64,000 nt of DNA from DAITQM01 sp039794245 (GCA_039794245.1 JBDIVS010000016.1:11103-75102), one strand, 5' to 3'. Numbered from the stretch's first letter, positions 51,503 to 61,107 are shown. The notes: generated by a model not told the origin, from the sequence alone. Program-made: numbers and translations.

Positions 51503-52840
51503 ATGACAGCAGGACAACAACCGGCGAACAGCGGGGGGAGCCGACGCCCGATCGTTTTTTCCAGCCGCCTCGGCATGCTGCTGACGATGATCGGCGTCGC
51601 GGTCGGGCTCGGCAATGTCTGGCGCTTTCCGTACATGATGGGCAGTTACGGCGGCAGCGCCTTTCTGATCGTTTATCTCTGTTTCGCGCTGCTGCTTGCG
51701 GCACCGGCGTTGAGCGCCGAATGGGCACTCGGCCGGCTGCTCGGCGCCGGCCCGCCGGCGGCGTATGTGCAGGCCTTCGGGCGGCGATTCGGCCTGGCCG
51801 CCGGCGGGCTTTTGTTCGTCACCGTGCTGGTCGCCGATTCGTATTACCTGGTGGTCATCGCCCAGATTCTGTTGACCGGCGGCTTTGCGTTCTATCCCGG
51901 CTTTACGACCGGCGATGCGGCGGTATTCCGCGCCCTGCTCGCCAGCGGCACGGTGCAATATGCCGTGGCGCTGGCGCTGTTGCTGTTCAGCCTGTGGGTG
52001 ATCGGCCGCGGTCTGAACCGCGGCATCGAGCATCTGAGCCGGCTGGTGATGCCCGGTTTCGCGCTGGTGATGTTGTATTTGATTTTCAACGCCCTCGCCC
52101 TGCCCGGGGCGTTCGCCGCGCTCGGCGCGTTTCTCCGCCCGGATTTCGCCGCGCTCGGCGCCCGCGACATCTTCGCGGCGCTCGGCCAGGCGTTTTTCTC
52201 GCTTGGCCTCGGCGGCACGTTCCATGTCGTTTACGGCAGTTACCTTACGGCCGGCCAGCGCCTGCCCGGGTCAGCGCTGGCCACCGCTCTCGGCGACACC
52301 GCCGCGGCGCTGCTCGCCGCGCTGTTCATCGTCCCGACAGCGCTCGTCTTCAGCCTCGATCTGGCCGAAGGGCCGGGTCTGATTTTTTCGACTTTGCCCC
52401 ACCTGTTCGCCCGGCTGCCGGCCGGCGGCTGGCTCGGCGCGGCGTTTTTGTTCGCCCTGGCCGGCGTTGCGCTGTTGTCCAATATCGCGGCGCTGGAAGT
52501 CGCCGCCGCGGCGCTGCGCCGGAACCATCCGGAGCGGCAGGGCCGGATCCTGGCGGCCATCTTTGCGATCGAAGCCGTGCTGATCCTGCCGAGCGCCTAC
52601 GACAACGGCCTGATCGGCCTGCTCGACCTGATCTTCGGTTCGGGCATGCAGGTCCTGGGCAGCCTGCTGGCCCTCGTCGCGCTCGGCTGGGCGCTCGGCA
52701 GAGAACGGGCGGCGGCGGCGCTCTTCGGCAAGCTGCCGAACCGCTGGCAACGCGGCTATACTGCGTGGATCCGCTGGATGATTCCGCTCGTCCTGGCGGC
52801 CATCATGATTGGCTGGCTGGCCGAACGGACGGGACACTGA
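51503..52840 (+). CDS. Sodium:neurotransmitter symporter family (SNF) transporter
   Basis: A LeuT-fold secondary transporter with about eleven or twelve helices. The family signature GVAVGLGNVWRFPYMMGSYG in helix 1 supplies sodium and substrate sites, and helix 6 shows FSLGLGGTFHVVYGSYL. Bacterial members carry amino acids such as leucine, tryptophan or tyrosine. 445 residues. Starts 32 bp after the receptor gene stops, and 17 bp precede the oxygenase gene. Confidence 0.92.
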   Translation: MTAGQQPANSGGSRRPIVFSSRLGMLLTMIGVAVGLGNVWRFPYMMGSYGGSAFLIVYLCFALLLAAPALSAEWALGRLLGAGPPAAYVQAFGRRFGLAAGGLLFVTVLVADSYYLVVIAQILLTGGFAFYPGFTTGDAAVFRALLASGTVQYAVALALLLFSLWVIGRGLNRGIEHLSRLVMPGFALVMLYLIFNALALPGAFAALGAFLRPDFAALGARDIFAALGQAFFSLGLGGTFHVVYGSYLTAGQRLPGSALATALGDTAAALLAALFIVPTALVFSLDLAEGPGLIFSTLPHLFARLPAGGWLGAAFLFALAGVALLSNIAALEVAAAALRRNHPERQGRILAAIFAIEAVLILPSAYDNGLIGLLDLIFGSGMQVLGSLLALVALGWALGRERAAAALFGKLPNRWQRGYTAWIRWMIPLVLAAIMIGWLAERTGH

Positions 52841-52857
52841 ACCGCAGGAACTCAACA

Positions 52858-53940
52858 ATGCACTCGGCACAGGAACACGGCATCAAGGCGCTGAACCAGG
52901 AATTCAAGCGTTACGAACAAGTGCGCAAGGACCAACGTTACGGGCTCACCGAAAACCCTAACGTCGATCTGTTCGACGACGAATATCGCATCCAGGTCGT
53001 CGATATGACCCCGTGGTTCGTCGGCGGCGACGCCGGGCGGGTGCGTTTTTCCGCCGACCTCGGCCGCGCCCTGGAAGAGATCGGTTTCGCGATCATCGTC
53101 AACCAGCACGTACCGCTCGCCCTGTACGAGGAAATCGAGCGAGAAATCCTCAAATTCTTTGAAAACATCCCCGAGGCCGAGCGCCTGCCCTACCTCGCCA
53201 AGCGCCACGGTTCGGTCAACCAGGGCTATTTCCCGATCAACGAAACGACGATCATCCATCCCGACCAGGTCAAAGGCTGGGTCTTCTGCCGCCGCGCCTT
53301 CAACCTCGACGGCAGCGGCGATTTCAACGAACAAGCCTACTGGCCACGCCCCGGCTTCGAGCCGGTGTTCCGCCGGCTGATCCAGGCGCACGAGGCGCTG
53401 ATCCTGCCGCTGATGCAAAGTATGCTGCGTTACCTCGACTGCGACCCGCACCTCTATGACAAACGACTGACCGGGACGAACTTCGGCTTCCGCTTGAATT
53501 ACTACCCACCGCTCAACGCCGCCGCGCCCGCCGGCGGCGGCCGGATGCTCGGCCACGAAGACGTCGATCTGTTCACCTTGCTGCCGGCGCCGCGCGAAGA
53601 AGGACTCCAGGTGCTGAACCGCGCCACCGGCCGCTGGATTCGCCCGCAGGCACCGCCCGGCAGCCTGATCATCAATACCGGCGATTACATGCAGCGCCTC
53701 AGCAACGACCGCCTGCCCTCGACGACGCACCGCGTTGCCCGGCCGCGCGACCCGGACGCCATGCTGCGCCCGCGGGTCAGTTTCCCGATGGCGATCTACC
53801 TTTGGGAAAACGAAATGCTCGAAGTCCTGCCCGGCCTCGGCGAACCGCACTACCCCCCGATCCGCGCCGAAACCTTCCACACCCGGATCACCAGCAAATA
53901 CTACGGCGACGACTACACTGCGGAAAACACCGGACCTTGA
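52858..53940 (+). CDS. 2-oxoglutarate/Fe(II) oxygenase, isopenicillin-N-synthase-like
   Basis: The non-haem iron oxygenase fold is supported by the N-terminal DIOX-type segment (GRALEEIGFAIIVNQHVPLA) and the HxD motif in GHEDVDLFTLLPAP. The distal histidine lies in LPSTTHRVARP and the RxS 2-oxoglutarate-like motif in RPRVSFPMAIYL. 360 residues, start ATG 52858. The iron triad looks complete, so the enzyme should be active. Substrate is unknown; co-transcription with an amino-acid-type symporter suggests oxidation of an imported amino acid or peptide. Confidence 0.88.
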   Translation: MHSAQEHGIKALNQEFKRYEQVRKDQRYGLTENPNVDLFDDEYRIQVVDMTPWFVGGDAGRVRFSADLGRALEEIGFAIIVNQHVPLALYEEIEREILKFFENIPEAERLPYLAKRHGSVNQGYFPINETTIIHPDQVKGWVFCRRAFNLDGSGDFNEQAYWPRPGFEPVFRRLIQAHEALILPLMQSMLRYLDCDPHLYDKRLTGTNFGFRLNYYPPLNAAAPAGGGRMLGHEDVDLFTLLPAPREEGLQVLNRATGRWIRPQAPPGSLIINTGDYMQRLSNDRLPSTTHRVARPRDPDAMLRPRVSFPMAIYLWENEMLEVLPGLGEPHYPPIRAETFHTRITSKYYGDDYTAENTGP

Positions 53941-54164
53941 CCGGGGCGCCGGTGAACTTGGTTCAATTTATATCGATGGACAGGATATGGAGGAGTGAGT
54001 GAAAAACGGCGTCCACCTGTCTGCCGTGCCGCTACAGGCATTGAGCAATTCATCCGTCACCCCTTCGCGCTCTTCGTGCCCTTCTTGTCCTTCGTGGTGA
54101 ATAACAAAATCCTGTCCATCCATGTCGATTCTCATTTTTAGTGATATCCGCGTTTGTCCTTCGT
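53941..54164. repeat. Intergenic gap with dispersed TTCGTGGTGAA repeat
   Basis: No gene is visible between the convergent oxygenase and cardiolipin synthase. The gap holds TGTCCTTCGTGGTGAA (54086-54101), identical to the copy at 30991-31006, followed by a further TTGTCCTTCGT partial copy near 54154. Confidence 0.6.
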
Positions 54165-55613
54165 TCATAAATACGGCATCAGCAGGCCGGCCAGGCCGTC
54201 GCGCAGGCGGGGCAGAAGGCCGCGGTTTTCGAGTTCGTCAGGTTCGATGCACCGCGCCGCAGCCAGCCGGGTGCGCGCCAGGGCGTGCAGCGCCGCCGCT
54301 AACCTTGAGCAGTGGACTTCCAGATTGAGCTCGAAATTGAGCCTCAGACTGCGCGGATCCCAATTTGCCGAGCCGATCAGCGCCCATTGTTGGTCGACGA
54401 CGAGGTATTTGCTGTGGTCGAAACCGTCGCTGCCGTACCAGATACGGCAGCCGCTGTCGATCAGCGGCGGCAGCCGGTTGTGCATCGCCCAATTGACGAG
54501 CGGCCAGTTGTTGTGCTCCGGCAGGACGATATCGACCGTGACGCCGCGCAGCGCAGTGTGCCGTAGGGCCATCATAAGATCGTTGTCGGGCAAAAAATAC
54601 GGTGTGACGATCAGCACCTGGCGGCTGGCGGCGCCGAGGGCGGCGAGAAAAGCCCAGCGGCATTGATCGAGGTCTTCGTCGGGGCCGTCGGGGATCACCC
54701 GGACTTCGGCCGCACCGGCCGCCGCCGGTTCCGACTCCCAGGGCTCGCCCGTCAACGCCTCGCCGCAGGAAAACCACCAATCGTCGGCAAAAACGCGCTG
54801 CATCGCGGTCACCGCCGGGCCGCGCACCCGGAAATGCACGTCGCGCGAGCGCGGCCGGCTGCCACTGTGCTGATCGCTGATGTTCATGCCGCCGGTGAAC
54901 GCCGTGGCGCCATCGACGATCAACAACTTGCGGTGATTGCGTAGATTGATATAAGGCATGCGCCACGGGGCGAGCGAGTGCAGAAAGAGCGCCGTTCGGA
55001 CCCCGGCGCGGCGGAGCGCCGGCACCGCCGAGCCGCCGGCCGGCCAGATGCTGTAATAACGCCCGGCACCGTCAATCAGCACCCTGACCTCGACGCCGCG
55101 CCGGACCGCCGCGCCGAGCGATGCGATGAAAGACCGGCCGCTTAGATCGGCGGTAAAAATAAACGTCGCCAGCGCAATGCTGCGCCGGGCCCGGGCGATC
55201 GCCGCCAGCATCTCGCTGTAGGCCGCCTCGCCACCGGCCAGGATCTCGACTTGGTGCCCGGCCTGCAACGGCTGGCCGGTCACCTGGGCGAGCAGCCGGC
55301 CCATCCCCTCGATGCCCGTCGTCCCGGGCGTGACAGTATGCGGCGGCCCACCGCGCAGCGCCACCGGTACCGGGGAACGGCGGCGCAACAACACCGCCCG
55401 GCGTTTGATCCGGTTGATGCCAAACAATAAATACAAGGCGCCGCCGGCAAACGGCAACGACCAGATCACCAGCAGCCAGAGCGAGGTGCTGGGGGCCTCC
55501 CGCGGCCGGAGTAGCACGTGCAGCGACATCACCCCGCTGAACAATACGCCGGCCAGGCCGAGAACCCAAGGCCAGTGCACCCAATGCAGCGGATCAAACG
55601 GCAGGCCGCTCAC
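54165..55613 (-). CDS. cls: Cardiolipin synthase (PLD superfamily)
   Basis: The enzyme joins two phosphatidylglycerols to make cardiolipin. Two N-terminal transmembrane helices (WVLGLAGVLFSGVMSLHVLL, LWLLVIWSLPFAGGALYLLF) precede two phospholipase-D motifs. These are HRKLLIVDGATAFTGGMN (HxKxxxxD) and HSKYLVVDQQWALIGSANWD. 482 residues, the normal length. It is monocistronic. Which of the ClsA/B/C classes it belongs to is not settled by eye; ClsA is favoured by the two membrane helices. Confidence 0.93.
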   Translation of the reverse strand: MSGLPFDPLHWVHWPWVLGLAGVLFSGVMSLHVLLRPREAPSTSLWLLVIWSLPFAGGALYLLFGINRIKRRAVLLRRRSPVPVALRGGPPHTVTPGTTGIEGMGRLLAQVTGQPLQAGHQVEILAGGEAAYSEMLAAIARARRSIALATFIFTADLSGRSFIASLGAAVRRGVEVRVLIDGAGRYYSIWPAGGSAVPALRRAGVRTALFLHSLAPWRMPYINLRNHRKLLIVDGATAFTGGMNISDQHSGSRPRSRDVHFRVRGPAVTAMQRVFADDWWFSCGEALTGEPWESEPAAAGAAEVRVIPDGPDEDLDQCRWAFLAALGAASRQVLIVTPYFLPDNDLMMALRHTALRGVTVDIVLPEHNNWPLVNWAMHNRLPPLIDSGCRIWYGSDGFDHSKYLVVDQQWALIGSANWDPRSLRLNFELNLEVHCSRLAAALHALARTRLAAARCIEPDELENRGLLPRLRDGLAGLLMPYL

Positions 55614-55704
55614 CGGTGCGCTTCAGTAGCGGAAATGAAAAACTCGGCAGAGACGGCGGCCGGAGCGGGCAAGCGGACAGATGGTAGAGACAGTACGGGG
55701 GTAG

Positions 55705-55729
55705 TGTCCCCGGAGCAGCTCCGGGGACA
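55705..55729. repeat. 11-bp inverted repeat between cardiolipin synthase and RRM genes
   Basis: TGTCCCCGGAG (55705-55715) and CTCCGGGGACA (55719-55729) pair around CAG. It lies 55 bp past the RRM gene stop on the minus strand. Without a T-run it resembles a chromosomal palindromic repeat more than a terminator, though it could define the RRM transcript end. Confidence 0.6.
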
Positions 55730-55783
55730 AATGCATGAGGATCGTGAACGGTCGCGCGCCCGGCGGTGCGCCGGGCACCGGGT

Positions 55784-56062
55784 TCAGTAACGGCCGCCGC
55801 CACCCCGCGCCGGACGCTCGGTCCGCGGCCGCGCCTCGTTCACCGTGATGTTCCGGCCGTTGAGCTCGGTGCCGTTGAGCTGCTTGATTGCGCGCTCGGC
55901 TTCTTCCCGGTTGGGCATTTCGACAAAACCAAAGCCTTTGGCCCGGCCCGTCATCTTGTCCGTGATGATCGCTACCGAACTGATCGCCCCGTAGGATCCG
56001 AAGGCATTGCGCAGATCGTCCTCGGTCAGCGTGTAAGGCAGGTTTCCGACATAAATGTTCAT
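55784..56062 (-). CDS. RRM-domain RNA-binding protein
   Basis: A single RNA-recognition motif fills the protein: RNP2 is NIYVGNLPY and RNP1 is AKGFGFVEM. A short glycine/arginine tail follows (ERPARGGGGRY). 92 residues, like the small cold-inducible Rbp proteins of cyanobacteria and proteobacteria. It likely binds single-stranded RNA in the cytoplasm. A long non-coding region upstream with a 17-base hairpin may be its 5' UTR. Confidence 0.92.
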   Translation of the reverse strand: MNIYVGNLPYTLTEDDLRNAFGSYGAISSVAIITDKMTGRAKGFGFVEMPNREEAERAIKQLNGTELNGRNITVNEARPRTERPARGGGGRY

Positions 56063-56416
56063 AACAGTTTCTCTAAAAACGCATGGTGCTGAAAGGCGTA
56101 AACTGCTCCGGCATGCAACACCCCGTACCGGGTCAGACGGCCGCTACGCGGCCGGTTCGTCGCCCGGCGATGGCGATACGGCGATCGCACGCCGGGTGGC
56201 TTGTGAAATGAAAAGGGGGGTTCAGTCAATCTGGGATAAGGGGCGCGGGAAGCGGGATGAAGCCCGGCGCGAAGCGCTGCGGCCTAAGCCCGCGCGCCCC
56301 GTGATTCGACGATCGAAAATGCTGAACCGGCTCTATCCACTTCCAGGCAATGCCCGCATTCTACACTGCCTGGGAGCGGCGTGCCAGTACCCCACCCACC
56401 CGGGGCGGGGCCGGAC
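56063..56416. other. Intergenic region between RRM gene and RND operon
   Basis: No coding gene is convincing in these 354 bp. A hairpin CGGCCGC/GCGGCCG around TAC is at 56138-56154, about 75 bases upstream of the RRM start, in what should be its leader. The region must also contain the end of the RND operon transcript. No clear -35/-10 pair was found. Confidence 0.4.
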
Positions 56417-59400
56417 TTATTCTGCACCCGGCGCCGGGGCGGAGCCCTGCCGGGAGCGGACGAATCCGCGGATCGTGACATAGAACACCGGGGTCAGCAC
56501 GAGGCCGATCAGCGTCACGCCGAGCATGCCGCCGAACACCGCGGTGCCCAGCGTGCGGCGCATTTCGGCCCCGGCGCCGCGGGCCAGCACGAGCGGCACG
56601 ACGCCGAGGATGAAGGCGAACGAGGTCATCAGGATCGGCCGAAGGCGCAGCAGCGCCGCACCCTTCGCCGCCGCCCAGCGGTCTTTGCCCCGCGCTTCGA
56701 GCTGGCGCGCGAATTCGACGATCAAAATCGCATTCTTGCTCGCCAGGCCGGCGAGCACGACGAAGCCGATCTGGGTCAGGATATTGTTGTCGTAACCGCG
56801 CAGTGCCACCGCCAGCAGCGCAAAGAGCAAAACGAGCGGCACGATGAGCACGATGGCCAGTGGCAACGACCAGCTTTCGTATTGGGCGGTAAGGACCAGC
56901 AGCACGAACAGGACGCTCAAAGGCAGGATGTACAAGGCGGCGTTGCCGGCCCGTTTTTCCTGGAAAGCGAGTTCGGTCCACGCATAGCCGAGCCCATGCG
57001 GCAGGGTTTCACCGGCGATGCGCTCCATGCCGGCCAGCGCCTGGCCGGTGCTGAAACCACGGACCGTATCGCCCTGCACCTCGACGGCGGGATAAAGATT
57101 GAAGCGCACGATGCGGTCGGGACCGGTGCTCGGCACGATCGTGGCGAGTGAACCGAGGGGCACCATCGCGCCGTCCGCGCTGCGCACCCTGAGGCGTTCG
57201 ATATCCGCCGGCTCCAGGCGGTACGGCGCATCGCCCTGGGCCGTCACCCGCCAGGTGCGGCCGAAAAGGTTGAAATCGTTGACGTAGCTCGAGCCGAGAT
57301 AGACTTCCAGCGCCTCGAACACCGCCTCGACCGGCACGTTCAGCATTTCGGCGCGCGTCCGGTCGAGATCGACGAAATAGCTCGGCAGCGCCGTACTGAA
57401 GGTGGTGAACACCCGCTCGCTCTCGGGCGCCTGGTTGGCCTTGGCGATCACCTCCCAACTGGCATCCTCGAGCAGCTTCAAGCCGCGGCCGGTGCGGTCC
57501 TGAATCAGCATCTTGAAGCCGCCGCCGGTGCCCAGGCCGCGGATCGGCGGCGGCATGATGACGAAAATCTGGGCGTCCTGGATCGTCGCCAATTTGGCCT
57601 GGATCGTGGCGATCAGGTCACGCGCGCTTTGCCCGGAGCCGCGCTCGGCATAGGGTTTGAGCGGCACGAAGATGGCGCCGGCGTGCGTCGCATTGGAAAA
57701 CGTTGCGCCGGAAAAACCGGCGAATGCCGCGGTATGCGCCACGCCCGGCGTCTCGAGGATCATGTTTGTCGCCCGCTGGATCACCGCGTCGGTGCGGGCC
57801 AGCGCGGCGCCCTTGGGCAGTTCGAGCGCAACGATCAGATAACCCTGGTCCTGTTCGGGGATAAAACCACCGGGCACGCGCGTAAAAACCCAGGCGGTAA
57901 CGCCGAGCAGCAGCACGAACAACACGAGCCAGCGGCGCGGCCGGCGGATCACGCCGCCAACCACGCCGCCGTAAGCGCCGGAAAAGCGGTCGAAAATGCG
58001 GTTGAACAAACGGAAGACCGGGCCGAGCATCTGCTGCCAGAGACCCCGCCCATCGCCGTGGCCGGGGCGCAGCAGCAAGGCACCGAGCGCCGGCGACAGG
58101 GTCAGCGAATTGAACACCGAGATCAACGTCGCAGCGGTGATGGTCACCGCGAACTGGCGGAAAAACTGCCCGCCGATGCCGCCGAGAAAAGCGCTCGGAA
58201 CGAACACCGCGACTAGCACCAGGCCGATCGAAATCAGCGCGCTGCCGACTTCGTCCATCGTCCACCGCGCCGCTGCGCGCGGCGCCAGGCCGGCAGCCAG
58301 GTTGCGTTCGATGTTCTCGACAACGACGATCGCATCATCGACGACGATGCCGATGGCCAGCACCAGGCCGAACAGCGACAGGTTGTTCAGCGAAAAACCG
58401 AGTGCCGCCATCACCGCAAACGTGCCGATCAGCGACACCGGAATCGTGATGATCGGAATCAGCGCCGCGCGCCAGCTTTGCAGAAACAACACGATGACCA
58501 GGACGACGAGAAAGATGGCCTCGCCGATCGTGGTGTAAACGGCGTGCACCGACTGCGCGATGTAATCGGTCGGGTTGTAAATGATGTCGTAAGCCAGGCC
58601 GGGCGGGAAATCGGCCGCCAGGCGGCGCATCGCCGCCTTGACGTCTGCGGCGGTCTGCAAGGCGTTGCTGCCCGGCCGCTGGAATACCGCTACGGCAACC
58701 GCCGGCCGGCCGTCCATGTAACTGTTGGTGACGTATTCGCGCGCCCCGAGTTCGACGTGCGCGACATCAGCGAGGCGGATCAGGCGGCCGTCGTCGCCGC
58801 TTTTGAGGATCACCTGCTCGAACTGCTCGGGCGCGATGAAGCGGCCCTGGGTGTTGACGACGAACTGGAAAGCATTGCCGAACGGCATCGGCGGCTGGCC
58901 GAGGATGCCGCTCGCCACCTGGACATTCTGGGCGCGCAGCGCGGCGACAACATCGCCGGCGGTCAACTCCAAAGATTGCAGGCGTTCGGGATCGAGCCAG
59001 ACGCGCATGCTGTAATCGCGCGCCCCGAAGATCGTGATGCTGCCGACACCGTCGAGGCGCGACAACACATCGCGGATCTGCAACGTTGCATAGTTACTGA
59101 TATAAAGCTGATCGTAAGTGTCGTCCGGCGAATACAGATGGACGACCATCATCAGGTCGGGCGAGCTTTTCTGCGTGGTCAGGCCGAGCCGGCGCACTTC
59201 CTCGGGCAGGCGCGGTTCGGCGACCGCGACCCGGTTCTGGACCAGCACCTGCGCCGTATCGAGATCGGTGCCGAGTTCGAACGTGATGGTCAGCGTCATC
59301 ACCCCGTCGGTGGTCGACGACGAGCTCATGTAGAGCATGTTCTCGACACCGTTGACTTCCTGCTCGATCGGCGTCGCGACGGTTTCGGCAATCACCTCGG

Positions 59401-59566
59401 GCGTCGCTCCCGGGTAAACCGCCCGCACCACCACCGTCGGCGGCACGACCTCCGGATACTGCGCCACCGGCAGCCCGACGTAAGCCAGCGCCCCGAGCAG
59501 CGTGATGACGATCGCGACGACGGCGGCAAAACGCGGCCGGTCGATAAAGAAATGGCCGAGTTTCAT
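56417..59566 (-). CDS. RND efflux pump inner-membrane transporter (HAE1/AcrB-like)
   Basis: The 1049-residue pump begins MKLGHFFIDRPRFAAVVAI with the first helix. It has the repeated RND layout: two large periplasmic loops and twelve helices, with the proton-relay region GLVLAIGIVVDDAIVVVENI (two adjacent Asp). FVLLVLTAQYESWSLPLAIV and the C-terminal LTPVFYVTIRGFVR are also present. Both halves keep the porter-domain motifs (YPGATPEVIAETVATPIEQE). Start at ATG 59566 overlaps the MFP stop as ATGA. It is the last gene of the tetR-trxA-MFP-RND operon; no TolC-type outer channel is present. Confidence 0.95.
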   Translation of the reverse strand: MKLGHFFIDRPRFAAVVAIVITLLGALAYVGLPVAQYPEVVPPTVVVRAVYPGATPEVIAETVATPIEQEVNGVENMLYMSSSSTTDGVMTLTITFELGTDLDTAQVLVQNRVAVAEPRLPEEVRRLGLTTQKSSPDLMMVVHLYSPDDTYDQLYISNYATLQIRDVLSRLDGVGSITIFGARDYSMRVWLDPERLQSLELTAGDVVAALRAQNVQVASGILGQPPMPFGNAFQFVVNTQGRFIAPEQFEQVILKSGDDGRLIRLADVAHVELGAREYVTNSYMDGRPAVAVAVFQRPGSNALQTAADVKAAMRRLAADFPPGLAYDIIYNPTDYIAQSVHAVYTTIGEAIFLVVLVIVLFLQSWRAALIPIITIPVSLIGTFAVMAALGFSLNNLSLFGLVLAIGIVVDDAIVVVENIERNLAAGLAPRAAARWTMDEVGSALISIGLVLVAVFVPSAFLGGIGGQFFRQFAVTITAATLISVFNSLTLSPALGALLLRPGHGDGRGLWQQMLGPVFRLFNRIFDRFSGAYGGVVGGVIRRPRRWLVLFVLLLGVTAWVFTRVPGGFIPEQDQGYLIVALELPKGAALARTDAVIQRATNMILETPGVAHTAAFAGFSGATFSNATHAGAIFVPLKPYAERGSGQSARDLIATIQAKLATIQDAQIFVIMPPPIRGLGTGGGFKMLIQDRTGRGLKLLEDASWEVIAKANQAPESERVFTTFSTALPSYFVDLDRTRAEMLNVPVEAVFEALEVYLGSSYVNDFNLFGRTWRVTAQGDAPYRLEPADIERLRVRSADGAMVPLGSLATIVPSTGPDRIVRFNLYPAVEVQGDTVRGFSTGQALAGMERIAGETLPHGLGYAWTELAFQEKRAGNAALYILPLSVLFVLLVLTAQYESWSLPLAIVLIVPLVLLFALLAVALRGYDNNILTQIGFVVLAGLASKNAILIVEFARQLEARGKDRWAAAKGAALLRLRPILMTSFAFILGVVPLVLARGAGAEMRRTLGTAVFGGMLGVTLIGLVLTPVFYVTIRGFVRSRQGSAPAPGAE

Positions 59567-60771
59567 TGTGCGGAATCGGTTTCGCCAGCCGGCGTCTCGG
59601 AAGGCACTACCTCGGTGGCGCGGCGTTCGGCCTTCACCGGTTGCCCGGCGCGCACCCGCTGCAAACCGTTGACGATCACCCACTCGTCGCCGTCCAACCC
59701 TTCGCGGATCACTCTGAGGCCGTCAACCAGCCGGCCGGGCGTCACATTGCGGCGTTCGGCGACATCCGCCGCGCCGAGAACATAGACAAAACGCTGGTTC
59801 TGATCGGTGGCGATCGCCGCATCGGGAACCAGCAACGCCGGGTACGGTCCTTCGCCGAGCAACCGGACGCGGGCGAACAGGCCGGGGATCAGCACGCCGT
59901 CGGGATTCGGGAAAATCGCCCTGCCCTGCATCGTGCCGGTCGCCGGGTCGATCCGGTTATCGACGAAATCCATGTGCCCCTCGTGCGGGAAACCCGCTTC
60001 GTCGGCCAGTTGCAACAACACCGGATTCGGTGCGTCGCGCGAACTTCGCCGGGCGCCGCTCTGGTCGAGCCGGACATAACGCAGATAAGCGCTTTCCGAA
60101 CCGGTGAAATAAAGATGGATCGGGTCGAGCGAAACGATCGTCGTCAATAACGTTGCATCGGCCGTACCGCCGTTGATCAGATTGCCCGGCGTCACCCGCG
60201 TGCGGCTGATCCGGCCACGGATCGGCGCCCTGACTTCAGTGAACTCGAAGTTCAGCCGGGCCTGCTCCACCGCCGCCTCGGCGGCAGCGAGGTTGGCTTG
60301 CGCCTGGCGCGCACCTTGCCGGCGGTTGTCCAGTTCCTCTTCGGAAATCGAGCGGGATTTATACAGCCGTTCGGCCCGCGCCTCGTCGTTGCGGGCCAGC
60401 GCCAGCAGCGCCGCGGCCCGCTCGCGGCCGGCCTGTTCTTCGGCCAGCGCCGCCTGAAACGGCCGCGGGTCGATCACATAGAGCAGATCGCCGGCCTCGA
60501 CCATCGCCCCATCGGTAAACGCCACCCGATCGAGGTAACCGCTGACCCGGGCGCGGACTTCAACTTCCCCGACCGCCGCCAGGCGGCCGGTGTATTCGTC
60601 CCAGTCGGTGATCTGCCGCACCTCGGGACGGGCCACGCTGACCGCCGGGGTCTGCATCCACGGCGGCGGCTCCGGCTCGCCTGCCGGCCCGCAGGCGGCC
60701 AGCAACAATACCCCACCGCTGAGCGCGGGATACCGGGCGAACGACGCGGCCCGAACCGGCGCCGGCATCAT
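59563..60771 (-). CDS. RND efflux periplasmic adaptor lipoprotein (MFP)
   Basis: The adaptor links the RND pump to an outer-membrane channel. Lipobox LLLAAC is near residue 27. The barrel-sandwich (lipoyl) halves (EVRARVSGYLDRVAFTDGAM and APIRGRISRTRVTPGNLING) flank a coiled-coil hairpin (residues about 105-170). A beta-barrel and membrane-proximal domain follow. 402 residues. Start overlaps the trxA stop (ATGA), and its own stop overlaps the RND start. Confidence 0.94.
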   Translation of the reverse strand: MMPAPVRAASFARYPALSGGVLLLAACGPAGEPEPPPWMQTPAVSVARPEVRQITDWDEYTGRLAAVGEVEVRARVSGYLDRVAFTDGAMVEAGDLLYVIDPRPFQAALAEEQAGRERAAALLALARNDEARAERLYKSRSISEEELDNRRQGARQAQANLAAAEAAVEQARLNFEFTEVRAPIRGRISRTRVTPGNLINGGTADATLLTTIVSLDPIHLYFTGSESAYLRYVRLDQSGARRSSRDAPNPVLLQLADEAGFPHEGHMDFVDNRIDPATGTMQGRAIFPNPDGVLIPGLFARVRLLGEGPYPALLVPDAAIATDQNQRFVYVLGAADVAERRNVTPGRLVDGLRVIREGLDGDEWVIVNGLQRVRAGQPVKAERRATEVVPSETPAGETDSAQ

Positions 60772-61085
60772 GCCAAAGCCTTGTCAACCTTTTGCAACAG
60801 CGCCTGCTTGCTCGCCGCGCCGACCATCTGTTCGCGCACCTCGCCGAGCTTGAACAACAGCATCGTCGGGATCGAACGGATGTTGTAACGCTGGGCCAGC
60901 GCCGCCTGTTCATCGACATTGACCTTGACCACCTTGAGGCTGCCTTGGCGCTCCTCGGCGATATCGGCCAGTACCGGGGCGATCATCTTGCACGGCCCGC
61001 ACCACGGCGCCCAGAAATCGACCAGCACCGGTTTGGTGGACTTCAACACTTCATCTTCGAACGTACCCATCGTGACTTCTTTCAT
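60768..61085 (-). CDS. Thioredoxin, embedded in an efflux operon
   Basis: A standard thioredoxin with the active site FWAPWCGPCK (Cys29, Cys32), the cis-proline region IRSIPTMLLFKLGE and VNVDEQAALAQRYN. 105 residues from ATG 61085, with GGAG eight bases upstream. It has no signal peptide, so it acts in the cytoplasm. It is coupled to the MFP start and lies 22 bp after tetR, making it part of the operon. Whether it is the house-keeping TrxA or a specialised paralogue cannot be told. Confidence 0.92.
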   Translation of the reverse strand: MKEVTMGTFEDEVLKSTKPVLVDFWAPWCGPCKMIAPVLADIAEERQGSLKVVKVNVDEQAALAQRYNIRSIPTMLLFKLGEVREQMVGAASKQALLQKVDKALA

Positions 61086-61107
61086 CGCATGACTCCAGCT
61101 ACAACCA

